Shown: positions 12,814-19,775 of the stretch, one piece after another
Position numbering within the stretch: the stretch's first letter is position 1
Layout of the letters: every line of letters begins with the position of its first letter
Source of the DNA: a virus
Virus record (IMG/VR): IMGVR_UViG_3300044547_000565
Coordinates: 1 to 30,262 of that record
Length of the DNA stretch: 30,262 nucleotides
Direction: 5' to 3' (one strand)
Position numbers and translations under genes: made by a program
The notes under the pieces: model-generated
The model's input: only the letters and a program-made list of their open reading frames with translations
Database searches by the model: none
Told to the model about the DNA's origin: nothing

Positions 12814-13432
12814 TGGAAATGATAGGAAATTGCTGTTGAAAGATTTCAAAGATGGATCGCGCGATCTCGCGGTGTTCTTTCTGGGTGTGTTCTGAAAGCC
12901 TTTGCTGAAAGTAGTGAATCCAACTTCTCACTGAGCCAGTCATGTAAAGCGTGGTCTGCACACAAAGCGGAAGCACCATTCGTGCGCATTCGCGGGCCAC
13001 TCCTGCGTCTAACAGTTCGCGGTACAGTGCTTCAGCCCCCCCGATAAACCGCCTGATGTTGTACTCCAGATCCTGATTGCGCATCGTCTGGCAAGACGAC
13101 TGCCGATTTGTTTCGGCCTGTTTGCGCAACTCGAAAGCCTCAAAGTGCTCAACCTCGGAATAGCGTTGTGAGAACTCTTGAAACGTAAATGAGCGGTGCC
13201 TCAAAATCTGCGCCGCAATCGCCCGGCTTGTTTGTATCTCCACAGTCATGCTGGCAGTTTCAAAAACGCTCCAGTGCCCATGTTTCATGCAATACCTGAG
13301 AAGTTTTTCACCTGTCGCCATGTTGAGTTGGTTGGACGGGTTGCTAACGCGGGCTGCGTACACAATGACTCCCTCGGCGTCTGGTACGTCAGGCACCATT
13401 GATTGTGTAATGGAAATTAGCTTAGTTTTCAT
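12797..13432 (-). CDS. thyX: FAD-dependent thymidylate synthase ThyX
   Basis: Protein of 211 aa that makes dTMP from dUMP using methylene-tetrahydrofolate, FAD and NADPH. The ThyX signature RHRxxSxxxxSxR is present as RHRSFTFQEFSQR at residues 78-90, with Thr replacing one conserved hydroxyl position and Ser at 81 and 88. The C-terminal block ARECARMVLPLCVQTTLYMTGSVRSWIHYFQQR carries the substrate-binding Arg residues. The length is typical. The start ATG 13432 overlaps the stop of an 18-codon ORF as ATGA. Phage ThyX boosts thymidine supply during replication. This is the only recognisable metabolic enzyme in the genome. Confidence 0.95.
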   Translation of the reverse strand: MKTKLISITQSMVPDVPDAEGVIVYAARVSNPSNQLNMATGEKLLRYCMKHGHWSVFETASMTVEIQTSRAIAAQILRHRSFTFQEFSQRYSEVEHFEAFELRKQAETNRQSSCQTMRNQDLEYNIRRFIGGAEALYRELLDAGVARECARMVLPLCVQTTLYMTGSVRSWIHYFQQRLSEHTQKEHREIARSIFEIFQQQFPIISNAINN

Positions 13433-13485
13433 TTGTCTGCTGTGGTCATACTGGTTAAGTGTTTCAGGGCATCAGAAAGTGCCAT
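13429..13485 (-). CDS. Possible 18-codon leader ORF coupled to thyX
   Basis: An 18-codon frame from ATG 13485 ends in TGA at 13431-13429, overlapping the thyX start (ATGA). AGGA lies about 10 bases upstream of its ATG, while thyX itself has no Shine-Dalgarno sequence. It would therefore deliver ribosomes to thyX by translational coupling. It is short and Leu/Thr-rich, with no recognisable domain; chance remains possible. Confidence 0.4.
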   Translation of the reverse strand: MALSDALKHLTSMTTADK

Positions 13486-13502
13486 TCTGCGCGTTCCTGA
13501 GC

Positions 13503-13811
13503 CTATTGGTGTTTGCCGTTGATCGCGGCTAACTCGTGACTGATCTCTGCAATCTCATTTTGGACATTCGCGTTCGGCGTAACGTGAGCGGTCAGGTTCT
13601 CAATCACGTCCAAGGCGCGATAAACGAGCTGGAATGCTGCTTCGCCGTCTGCCGGGCTTAGTGCGCACATCAGGCAAGGGCGGGCTGCCTGGCTTCTCAG
13701 TTCGTCCCTGAGCGTCTCGCTGATCTGCTTTTGCCGCTCCAGCCTTTCGGCCAAGTCCTGCGCGACTGCGTACACGTCGGCTTTGGTGATGTTGCTTAAA
13801 TCGAGAGTCAT
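13503..13811 (-). CDS. Hypothetical helical protein
   Basis: Protein of 102 aa, helical throughout. A likely coiled coil covers residues 10-45 (ADVYAVAQDLAERLERQKQISETLRDELRSQA), then a CLMC pair and a second helical segment. The two Cys residues could bind metal with partners elsewhere, but no second pair exists within the protein. It lies between the initiator gene and thyX. No family is recognised. It may be a replication-complex adaptor; only its position suggests that. Confidence 0.65.
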   Translation of the reverse strand: MTLDLSNITKADVYAVAQDLAERLERQKQISETLRDELRSQAARPCLMCALSPADGEAAFQLVYRALDVIENLTAHVTPNANVQNEIAEISHELAAINGKHQ

Positions 13812-13843
13812 TTTTGTTTTATCGGTTCGGTGCGGCTTGAGCT

Positions 13844-14503
13844 TTAGTCAAAATCTTCCAAGTTTTGCGCTGCCTTTTGCTCGGCAATGATTCGGTCAGT
13901 CTCTTCGGCTTGAGCCCATACAGCGCGCAAAAAGTTTTGGCGTTCTTCGGGAAGGTGCGAAATGTCTGGATGCTGTTTTCTTGAGTCGCTGCCGCCCCTC
14001 AAGGGCGAGCAAGCGGACTCAGTTTCTTCTTTCTCTGATTTACATGCGGGGGCTTGAGGCCCCGCAGTAAATCTGTTCTCTGTTCTCTTCTTGCGCGCCT
14101 GTGGGGCGTTCACGTGCCACGCCTCAGGGGCGTTCACGAGCCGCGCCTGTGAGGCGTTGCCATGCGCCTGTGGGGCGTGGCTAATCGAGGTCAAAAAAAA
14201 GGCATTTCGGGTTGCTCGATAGCCTCCATTTGCGCCGGAAAAGATACGAATCAGACCAGCCTTTTCGAGGTCAACAAGAGCCCGGCAAACGGTCCGTTGA
14301 GAACATCCCACATGCTCGGCCAACTGCTGGTACGACGCCGAAAAACGTCTTTTGTGTTCGGTTGCTGCTGCACTTTGAAAATGTGTAAGTGCGCAGTAAA
14401 TGGCGTATGCGTTGATGCCTAGTTTGCCAGCTTCAACGGCAGCTTCGCGGGTCTGCCAAGCAAAGGGGCCTTCGTCTTTTGGGTTTTCTGAGCGTGGTTT
14501 CAT
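13844..14503 (-). CDS. Winged-helix replication initiator-like protein (lambda O-like)
   Basis: Protein of 219 aa. Residues 30-98 form a winged helix-turn-helix: NAYAIYCALTHF, then SASYQQLAEHVGCSQRTVCRALVDLEKAGLIRI and a beta wing. A low-complexity linker at about 107-138 has an eight-residue repeat (VNAPEAWH/VNAPQARK type) encoded by the DNA repeats at 14095-14180. The C-terminus is charged, as expected for a helicase-contacting tail. It is coupled by ATGA to the helicase gene. The repeated DNA inside the coding region copies the lambda arrangement, where origin iterons lie in gene O. The initiator role is inferred from the domain and this arrangement. Confidence 0.75.
   Translation of the reverse strand: MKPRSENPKDEGPFAWQTREAAVEAGKLGINAYAIYCALTHFQSAAATEHKRRFSASYQQLAEHVGCSQRTVCRALVDLEKAGLIRIFSGANGGYRATRNAFFLTSISHAPQAHGNASQARLVNAPEAWHVNAPQARKKRTENRFTAGPQAPACKSEKEETESACSPLRGGSDSRKQHPDISHLPEERQNFLRAVWAQAEETDRIIAEQKAAQNLEDFD
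14095..14180. repeat. Iteron-like tandem repeats within the initiator gene (candidate origin)
   Basis: Four tandem units start at 14095, 14119, 14143 and 14164 (24, 24, 21 and 17 bp). Each contains a small dyad, CGCC then five bases then GGCG (14096-14108, 14120-14132, 14144-14156, 14165-14177). A related but separate dyad, CGCCC/GGGCG, lies at 13993-14007. Unit lengths are multiples of three, keeping the frame. A pyrimidine-rich, easily melted stretch lies next to the array (about 14066-14092). This is how the lambda origin is built. Confidence 0.7.
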
Positions 14504-15825
14504 TTGCGTTTTTTGGGTTCTTCTGGTGGTTCTGGTTCAGGGCAAATTTGCCAAATCATGCCGTGCTTTTCTTGGTTTGGACTGTGTCGGATAAAGATTC
14601 GTGCGCTTGGGTTGCCTTCCCAGCTTTGCATACCAGCCCGCAGTCTACGCTTCGTTGCGGTCAGTGAGCAGGTCGGCGGTTCGCCGGGTTGAGTCTCTAC
14701 ACGTTGCAATGTGACGACCTCGCGTGCCCAGTTTGTCAGTGCGCTCGATCCAAACCCTGCGTAGGCCAAATCAGAGTCAGTGCGTGCAGCGCCTTCCCGA
14801 GGCTTAGGAAGGTGATGAATGAGCACCAAGAGCACGCCTGTTTTGCTGCTGATTCGATTCAACCCGTTACAAAACTCTGTAACCACTTTTTGGTCTGAAA
14901 TATCGTCGCCTAGGTAGCACATCAGAGGGTCAATCCATGCAACATCTGGTTGATGCCGGATAATGAGCGCCTCTAAAACTCGCAGAAACTCTGATCCCGA
15001 ATGCACATTGTCGCGGTAAAACACTAGCCGCTCGTTAAGTGTAGACTTTTCTTTTTCGCCGCAATGGCTGTTGCCGTATTTGCAAATAACGCTTTGCAGG
15101 ATTTCAGCTTGATCTCCAATGTCGTTCTCGGCTTGCAGAATTAAGCTTTTCAGAGCTTTGACTGGCTTAATTCCAAAGGTCAGCACATCTGAAAACGTTC
15201 CGCTGCCTAGCGCCCAGCCGATAGCAAGTTGCATCGTCAGGGAGCTTTTGCCGATGCCGCTCTGTGCGTTAATAAGCAGGCTGCCTCCTTTGCAGAGCCA
15301 GCGGTTGCCTATGAGGCTGTTTCTATCGTGCTTTGTATCATAGTTGAGCAGGTCATTAAACGCGGTCTGGACTATAGAACCCAGCCCCTGCTCGGCATTC
15401 GCCACTGTGACGGCATCGCCTAGCCCGGCAACAATGTCACCAGTCGGCAATCCATCGCCAAGTGCTTTTGCTGCGTCCCTGAGTTGCGCTAATAGCTTCC
15501 GGCGTCTTGCTGCGTCCTGCACCAGCCCGCACCAGCTCGGCAGCGGTTCAAGGCTCGGCATCCCAGTAGACAGTTCCGAAATGGTCGCAAATGGAATGCC
15601 TTGGTGCGCTAGTTGGGTAGCCAGCGAAAGCGGGTCCAAACTCTGCCCAGCATCTGCTGCGGCTTGAATGCCCGCAAAGATCGTCGCAAAGCTCGGATTG
15701 AAAAAGTCCCCAGCTGTCAGCCCAGATGCGACAACTGCGGGAAATGCGGTGTGAGGTGCAAAAAGAAGACACCCCAGCACCGCCCGCTCGGCTTGTTCAG
15801 CCTGCGGGATCGTTTGTACGCTCAT
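14500..15825 (-). CDS. Replicative helicase, DnaB N-domain plus RepA/AAA_25-type ATPase
   Basis: Protein of 441 aa. Residues 5-125 match the DnaB N-terminal domain (QAEQAERAVLGCLLF, FFNPSFATIF). The ATPase core has Walker A AQSGIGKSS (187-195), a hydrophobic PDVAWIDPL Walker B strand, and LLVLIHHLPKP near the sensor region. This core resembles RepA-like hexameric helicases more than canonical DnaB, so the protein looks like a mixed form. It unwinds DNA at the phage fork, loaded by the winged-helix protein encoded next. The C-terminus is Pro/Glu/Lys-rich. The order helicase-then-initiator is the reverse of lambda O-P. Confidence 0.87.
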   Translation of the reverse strand: MSVQTIPQAEQAERAVLGCLLFAPHTAFPAVVASGLTAGDFFNPSFATIFAGIQAAADAGQSLDPLSLATQLAHQGIPFATISELSTGMPSLEPLPSWCGLVQDAARRRKLLAQLRDAAKALGDGLPTGDIVAGLGDAVTVANAEQGLGSIVQTAFNDLLNYDTKHDRNSLIGNRWLCKGGSLLINAQSGIGKSSLTMQLAIGWALGSGTFSDVLTFGIKPVKALKSLILQAENDIGDQAEILQSVICKYGNSHCGEKEKSTLNERLVFYRDNVHSGSEFLRVLEALIIRHQPDVAWIDPLMCYLGDDISDQKVVTEFCNGLNRISSKTGVLLVLIHHLPKPREGAARTDSDLAYAGFGSSALTNWAREVVTLQRVETQPGEPPTCSLTATKRRLRAGMQSWEGNPSARIFIRHSPNQEKHGMIWQICPEPEPPEEPKKRK

Positions 15826-15828
15826 CGG

Positions 15829-16041
15829 TTAGCGAGCGTCGTGCTGTCGTTGCCTGCGGGCTAGTTCCGAGAGGATTTCCGGCTCGGCAGTGGCACTAAA
15901 AATGTGGATAGCGCGAGCCAGTTTGAAAGTCTGCATCGCGTGCGGATTGAGCCCAGGTTGTCCAGATTGCACCAGTGCATTGTGCGTTCTCATAAGTTCG
16001 TCGGCAATCCGTTCGGCTTCGTCTCGTTCTGCTTTGTTCAT
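15829..16041 (-). CDS. Hypothetical helical protein before the helicase
   Basis: Protein of 70 aa, charged and helical (KAERDEAERIADELMRTHNALVQ, then FKLARAIHIFSATAEPEILSELARRQRQ). No family is recognised. It starts at ATG 16041, 46 bases after the SSB gene, and ends 4 bases before the helicase start, so it belongs to the replication operon. It could be a helicase accessory factor, by position only. Confidence 0.6.
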   Translation of the reverse strand: MNKAERDEAERIADELMRTHNALVQSGQPGLNPHAMQTFKLARAIHIFSATAEPEILSELARRQRQHDAR

Positions 16042-16086
16042 TTGTTGTTCCCGCGTGGATCGGATGCGCGGCCCCCGAAACGGTCA

Positions 16087-16488
16087 TTAGAACGGGATTT
16101 CGTCAGACTCTAGCTCTGTGCCGCTGGATGGCGGGAGCCAACGCTTGATCTCAAGGTACGCTTTGCCGGTCTTCTCGGAAATGCGATCACCGTGCCCAAG
16201 TTCGACCTTGGCGATCTTGCCTATGCAATCCTCGGTTTCGATCACCAATGTTTTTCCTTCCACAACCTTCTTGCCGATTGCCAACGCAAAGTCTGCCACG
16301 TTGCGGGAGTTCTTGGCGGTGAAAACGACCCACGACTTAAAAGTCAGCGGGCCTACTTTGACTTCAAGTTGAAGCATCTCGTTTCCGGCTTTGGAAACTG
16401 CTTCGATGGCGTGCTCAATGCGGGCTAGATGGATTCCGGCTTCGATTTGAGATGGCTGGTCTGTGGATTCGATTTTTAGGCTGGGCAT
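16087..16488 (-). CDS. Single-stranded DNA-binding protein (DUF669-like, SSB tail)
   Basis: Protein of 133 aa. The body is strand-rich (LQLEVKVGPLTFKSWVVFT, KTLVIETEDCIGKIAKVELG), as in an OB fold. The C-terminus ends in ELESDEIPF, the acidic tip with terminal Pro-Phe that bacterial SSBs use to recruit partners. It lies between the RecT-like recombinase and the helicase, where phage SSBs occur. Protecting single strands in replication and RecT-mediated annealing is the likely job. The family name is my best match; the tail is seen directly. Confidence 0.8.
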   Translation of the reverse strand: MPSLKIESTDQPSQIEAGIHLARIEHAIEAVSKAGNEMLQLEVKVGPLTFKSWVVFTAKNSRNVADFALAIGKKVVEGKTLVIETEDCIGKIAKVELGHGDRISEKTGKAYLEIKRWLPPSSGTELESDEIPF

Positions 16489-16697
16489 ATATGGTTTGCT
16501 GTAAGGTTGCTGAGTTTATCTGCGGCTTTCATAAGTTGTTCAGCCGAAATGCGTTCGGTAAAATAAAGAGGGGACATTTGAATCACGATGGCTTCAAACA
16601 TTCGCTCATACATCTTAACTGCGAGTTTGTCGCCTTCAGTCTGGTCGTCCCAATCAGTGTTTTCTGTTGGTGAATTGTCTGTTATCATTTCTGGCAT
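16476..16697 (-). CDS. Hypothetical acidic small protein
   Basis: Protein of 73 aa with an acidic N-terminus (DNSPTENTDWDDQTEGD) and two helices (KLAVKMYERMFEAIVIQM, AEQLMKAADKLSNLTANH). Two ATGs are possible (16697 and 16688), neither with a good Shine-Dalgarno sequence. Its end overlaps the SSB start by 13 bases, which supports expression together. No family is recognised. An acidic protein beside SSB and RecT might modulate one of them, but that is speculation. Confidence 0.6.
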   Translation of the reverse strand: MPEMITDNSPTENTDWDDQTEGDKLAVKMYERMFEAIVIQMSPLYFTERISAEQLMKAADKLSNLTANHICPA

Positions 16698-16717
16698 GTT
16701 GTGTTTTTGGTTAATGG

Positions 16718-17449
16718 TTAGATACTAAACGCTGAAAAGAATCTTTCGGGAAATGCGACTGCCTGAGTCGCGATGTCGGCGGGAATGTCAAGGTAGCTTT
16801 CTCCCTCTTTAATCCAACCTCGTTTTAGTGCTCCTGCGGTGACTTTTTCACGCTGCGCACTGTTTTTGTCGGCAAGTAGCCGCTGCATCGGGTTGATGCG
16901 TTCCAACATTGGCGGGGTCGGGGTTGATGATTCTACCGTAATGACTGGTTCATCGTCTGGCTCTGTGTGTGACTGAATGGGCGCGAACTCTTGCACTTCT
17001 TCCGGCGCGTACAGCCCCGAAAGCACACCAGGGTAAATTGCCCGCACTGCTTCAGAGATGCACCGAGCCTTGAGCATTTGTCGGGGAAACTTCTTCCATG
17101 TTGGGTTTCCAGTTAGCCCGGCGCGCTCTGCGTCTTTAATTGTCCAGCTAACCTTCAAGCTTGCGCCCTGCGGATGCGTAAAGGTTCCAGAAACGGATTC
17201 GTGCGTGTAGTCGTGCCACTCAACGCGGCCTCCAGCCTGCTGGAACCGTGCAAGCATTGCTTCGGATTTTAGCGATGGCTTGCCGTTGATGATGTGATAA
17301 TCGCGGGCGGCTTCTGCGGGATGCCGTCCTTCGGCTTGGCAGAGTAAGCCCAACGCTAAAGCCTGTTCGGCGGTTTGGATCCCGAACAACTTGGATTTTG
17401 CGATGGCTTCGGCCATCAGTTTGGTCTGGTCGAATGGTATTAGTTGCAT
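16718..17449 (-). CDS. RecT-like single-strand annealing protein
   Basis: Protein of 243 aa. The RecT-family core runs from about residue 30 to 155: GLLCQAEGRHPAEAARDYHIINGKPSLKSEAMLARFQQAGG, then the VSWTIKDAERAGL segment and the conserved WKKFPRQMLKARCISEAVRAIYPGVLSGLY block. The C-terminal 85 residues are a variable tail. It pairs complementary strands during phage recombination and works with the nuclease encoded upstream. It overlaps the resolvase gene by 10 bases. Together with the nuclease, RuvC-like protein and SSB it forms a complete recombination module. Confidence 0.9.
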   Translation of the reverse strand: MQLIPFDQTKLMAEAIAKSKLFGIQTAEQALALGLLCQAEGRHPAEAARDYHIINGKPSLKSEAMLARFQQAGGRVEWHDYTHESVSGTFTHPQGASLKVSWTIKDAERAGLTGNPTWKKFPRQMLKARCISEAVRAIYPGVLSGLYAPEEVQEFAPIQSHTEPDDEPVITVESSTPTPPMLERINPMQRLLADKNSAQREKVTAGALKRGWIKEGESYLDIPADIATQAVAFPERFFSAFSI

Positions 17450-17916
17450 TTGGTTTTCATTTTTAAGCCCGCCTCAAGAATGAGAAGAGCGTCTGCTGTT
17501 TTTAGTGTGACTGACAGTTGTGGATAAAGCGCCTGAGCGCGTCCTTTAAGATGAGCCTTCCAGCGGTTCCCGTGCGTCTTCTTGTCACCAAGCCCGAGAG
17601 CCTGCTGCCATTTCTTTGGCGGCAAATACTCGATGCGGGCACCATAGGCGGCGAGGATGCCCTCGATTCTTCCGTAGTTGCGGAACATGGTAGCCATGCT
17701 GCTGCCGGACATTTTGCCAGCAAACTTTGGTAATTCCTCCAAGAAGACAGTAACAAGCGGATTTGGCACATGGCTTTTGCAGAGGATGTAAAGTTGGTCC
17801 TGCAAATCATGTAGCGTGCTAGGCATCGGCAGTGCATGGACGCTGCCGTCGGTGTCGGTGTAAGCAATCCCGCCGCCTACACCTGGGTCAATTGCAATGT
17901 AATTTTGATTGTTCAT
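17440..17916 (-). CDS. RuvC-like Holliday junction resolvase
   Basis: Protein of 158 aa with the RNase H fold layout of RuvC-type resolvases. Asp10 lies in YIAIDPGVGGGIAY, the acidic pair E60-E61 in VTVFLEELP, and Asp142 in TADALLILEAG, giving the acidic active site. A basic stretch (HGNRWKAHLKGRAQALYP) supplies DNA contacts. Phage RuvC-like enzymes resolve recombination and replication junctions before packaging. It lies between nuclease and RecT, overlapping both. The active-site residues appear complete. Confidence 0.9.
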   Translation of the reverse strand: MNNQNYIAIDPGVGGGIAYTDTDGSVHALPMPSTLHDLQDQLYILCKSHVPNPLVTVFLEELPKFAGKMSGSSMATMFRNYGRIEGILAAYGARIEYLPPKKWQQALGLGDKKTHGNRWKAHLKGRAQALYPQLSVTLKTADALLILEAGLKMKTKCN

Positions 17917-18905
17917 TTTGCAGCTACAAGTGGAGCCTGCCCAATTTTCCGCTGCACAATCTCATCCGGCAGTACAGCACCGGCTGCACTCCAAAGAGCT
18001 TGAGCTTTTTTGATGCTTATTGAGCCCTGCGCTAGGATCGCGTCACTGGCACCGATTGCACCGTTGCGCACCGCCTGCGCTATGTGTTCGGCCTCAATGT
18101 ACTCGGATGCCCTAGGCTTCTGTAGCCTCCAGCCCGGCACCTTTTGTCCCGCTTCGAGTAGTTCGCGTGCCTTTGCCTTTGCAGCGTCTCTGAAATCGTC
18201 CAGCGTCTGGCAAGCTGCCAAAAACTGCCCGAGTCGGTCGGGGTCATTTAGAAGTGCCAAAAAGCCCTCGTCCTGCACTGTGGGCGCAAGCCCCGCCACT
18301 GTCACTAGTGCGCTGTCTTTGCTGGCAACGCGAGCCGGACAAGTTAGCGATTTGCTGCACCATCCGCAGTAGTCGTTTTCGACCGGAGCGGTACCGACGT
18401 TTGCCAGCACCTTTGCGACTAGCTCGGATGCCGTCCTGTAGCTCCAGACGTGAGTGACAACCTGGCGTTGGTCGCAAAAAAGCAGATGAGTGGTCCACTC
18501 GCCCACGAAATGCTCTTGCATGAGCCCAAGCGCGTAGGCTGCCATCTGCGACTGGTAGTCGTAAATCTGCCCGCTCTTGAGGTCGATAAGCCAGCGGCCT
18601 TTGATTGCCACGCCGTCAGCGGTTCCGCGATGCTCCAGCCCCTCGGTGTGAATGCGGCATTTGTCCTCGTCAGTCGTGAGCTTGTCAGCCCCGCCGTTGA
18701 GTCGGATGCACTGGTCAATTGCCCAGCGCACTGCCTGCGCGTCTTCCTCCGGCAAGTCCCAATTGGGAAACTCTCCGTGCGTCCATGCGTGCCGGAAAGC
18801 TGCGTCTAATTTAGTGCCGCGTTCGGCTGCCGGACTGGTGCCCGGTGCGCCCTCGTACTGGCCGCAAAGTGAGAGCTTAGGGAGTGATGAGTGTCTGATC
18901 TTCAT
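17913..18905 (-). CDS. PD-(D/E)XK nuclease of the RecB/Cas4 type with likely Fe-S cluster
   Basis: Protein of 330 aa from ATG 18905 (ATGA overlap with the zinc-finger gene). Core motifs are the ERG segment (28-30), GTADGV with D97, IDLKSG with D108 and K110, and the Q-motif YQSQMAAYALG (117-127). Cys14 in the N-terminal part and C180, C183, C189 near the C-terminal side of the domain match the four-Cys [4Fe-4S] pattern of Cas4 and AddB. The C-terminal 130 residues are helical and variable. It probably resects double-strand ends to feed the RecT-like protein, replacing lambda Exo or RecE. The cluster is predicted from the Cys spacing. Confidence 0.85.
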   Translation of the reverse strand: MKIRHSSLPKLSLCGQYEGAPGTSPAAERGTKLDAAFRHAWTHGEFPNWDLPEEDAQAVRWAIDQCIRLNGGADKLTTDEDKCRIHTEGLEHRGTADGVAIKGRWLIDLKSGQIYDYQSQMAAYALGLMQEHFVGEWTTHLLFCDQRQVVTHVWSYRTASELVAKVLANVGTAPVENDYCGWCSKSLTCPARVASKDSALVTVAGLAPTVQDEGFLALLNDPDRLGQFLAACQTLDDFRDAAKAKARELLEAGQKVPGWRLQKPRASEYIEAEHIAQAVRNGAIGASDAILAQGSISIKKAQALWSAAGAVLPDEIVQRKIGQAPLVAAK

Positions 18906-19492
18906 TTGATTATTCTGGATTGTTTGTACTCCGCGCCCTTTTGCTTGCGATACACGCTGGCGCATTCCTTTGAGCATGTCTTGGCAAAGGTGCTTCCAGC
19001 CTGCCGTCTTGGCTTCATCTGGTGACAAATGATGCATTCGGCCAAGATCACCGGCTTTGTGTCAGCGCCATGGTTTGCTTGAAAGGTTGCGATCTGTCGC
19101 GCCTTAGAGCATTCCGCTGAACAGCTTTGTGCTTTGTTTTGCAGCGGCTGAAAGGTTTTGCCGCAAAAACAAATCCTAGTTCCGAGCCTACACACTGAGC
19201 ACTTGGTGATGCCAATGTTTCCGCGCACAAATAAAATGCCACACTTTTCACACCTGCAATCTCTCCAGCCTTTGCCGTACTTTTCTTTTTTAGGTATTTT
19301 TGGTGGCTTGGGAGTCTGAGCAGTTTGCACTAGCCCGGCTTCAATGCCAGCCCGTACCAACTGGGCAGCCTCTGCTAGGATCGCTTCCCGCTCATCATCT
19401 GGCTCGGCGTTTAAACCAAAATCAAATACCCGAGTCCGCGCTGCTGGGCTCCAGCACGGCTTCCCGTTCATTGAACCGTTCATCCCGCTCAT
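18902..19492 (-). CDS. Multi-zinc-finger protein of unknown function
   Basis: Protein of 196 aa starting at ATG 19492 (ATGA overlap). It has a helical part at about 30-58, a Pro/Lys linker, and then three Cys modules: C81-x2-C84 with C98-x2-C101; C108-x-C110 with C124-x3-C128; C153-x2-C156 with C173-x3-C177. This spacing suggests three zinc-binding fingers. The C-terminus is Lys/Arg-rich and could bind nucleic acid. It is coupled to the nuclease gene, so a role in DNA end processing or in recruitment to DNA is possible. No catalytic residues were found, and no HNH motif accompanies the Cys pairs. Confidence 0.75.
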   Translation of the reverse strand: MSGMNGSMNGKPCWSPAARTRVFDFGLNAEPDDEREAILAEAAQLVRAGIEAGLVQTAQTPKPPKIPKKEKYGKGWRDCRCEKCGILFVRGNIGITKCSVCRLGTRICFCGKTFQPLQNKAQSCSAECSKARQIATFQANHGADTKPVILAECIICHQMKPRRQAGSTFAKTCSKECASVYRKQKGAEYKQSRIIK

Positions 19493-19692
19493 TTTGAGTT
19501 CAAAGCCCAAAGGTTGACGATAACGAGACAAGCCAGCGCGATGGACTCGCCTAGGTTGGTGCTGCCGATAAGTGCCAGCATATCGACAACCAAAAGCGCG
19601 CCAATCGTCGCGAGTTTGGCAACGGTCCATTTGCGCGTGTTGCGCGGCGGTGTAGGGCCCTGGTAGGGGCGGGAGTAGTGTGATGTGCTCAT
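19489..19692 (-). CDS. Small membrane protein with two transmembrane helices
   Basis: Protein of 67 aa. A basic, Pro-rich N-terminus (YSRPYQGPTPPRNTRKW) is followed by two hydrophobic helices: about 27-44 (LATIGALLVVDMLALIGS) and about 49-65 (SIALACLVIVNLWAL). It lies in the early region, far from the lysis cassette, so it is not the obvious holin. Small early membrane proteins of phages sometimes act in superinfection exclusion; that is a guess here. It is coupled by ATGA to the zinc-finger gene. Confidence 0.7.
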   Translation of the reverse strand: MSTSHYSRPYQGPTPPRNTRKWTVAKLATIGALLVVDMLALIGSTNLGESIALACLVIVNLWALNSK

Positions 19693-19732
19693 TTGTTGGT
19701 TGGTTTGTTGTTTACTCTAACGGCCTCGTCAG

Positions 19733-19769
19733 CACCCGCGTTACGGGTGGACGCCCCCAGGGGAGGCGT
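19733..19769 (-). promoter_or_regulatory. Two adjacent RNA hairpins in the early operon
   Basis: Between the 59-aa and 67-aa genes the transcript can form CACCCG/CGGGTG (19733-19738 with 19744-19749) with a five-base loop and, next to it, ACGCC...GGCGT (19751-19769) with further C/G pairing inside. No T-tract follows on the minus strand, so termination is unlikely; mRNA processing, stability or a binding site is possible. Confidence 0.5.
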
Positions 19770-19775
19770 TTTGGC

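Noticed and set aside
14095-14180. CRISPR-like repeat array
   Set aside because: The units are tandem without spacers, in frame, and within a gene; they look like origin iterons.
16042-16086. Possible regulatory spacer before the 70-aa gene
   Set aside because: Only 45 bases with no clear hairpin, promoter pair or repeat.
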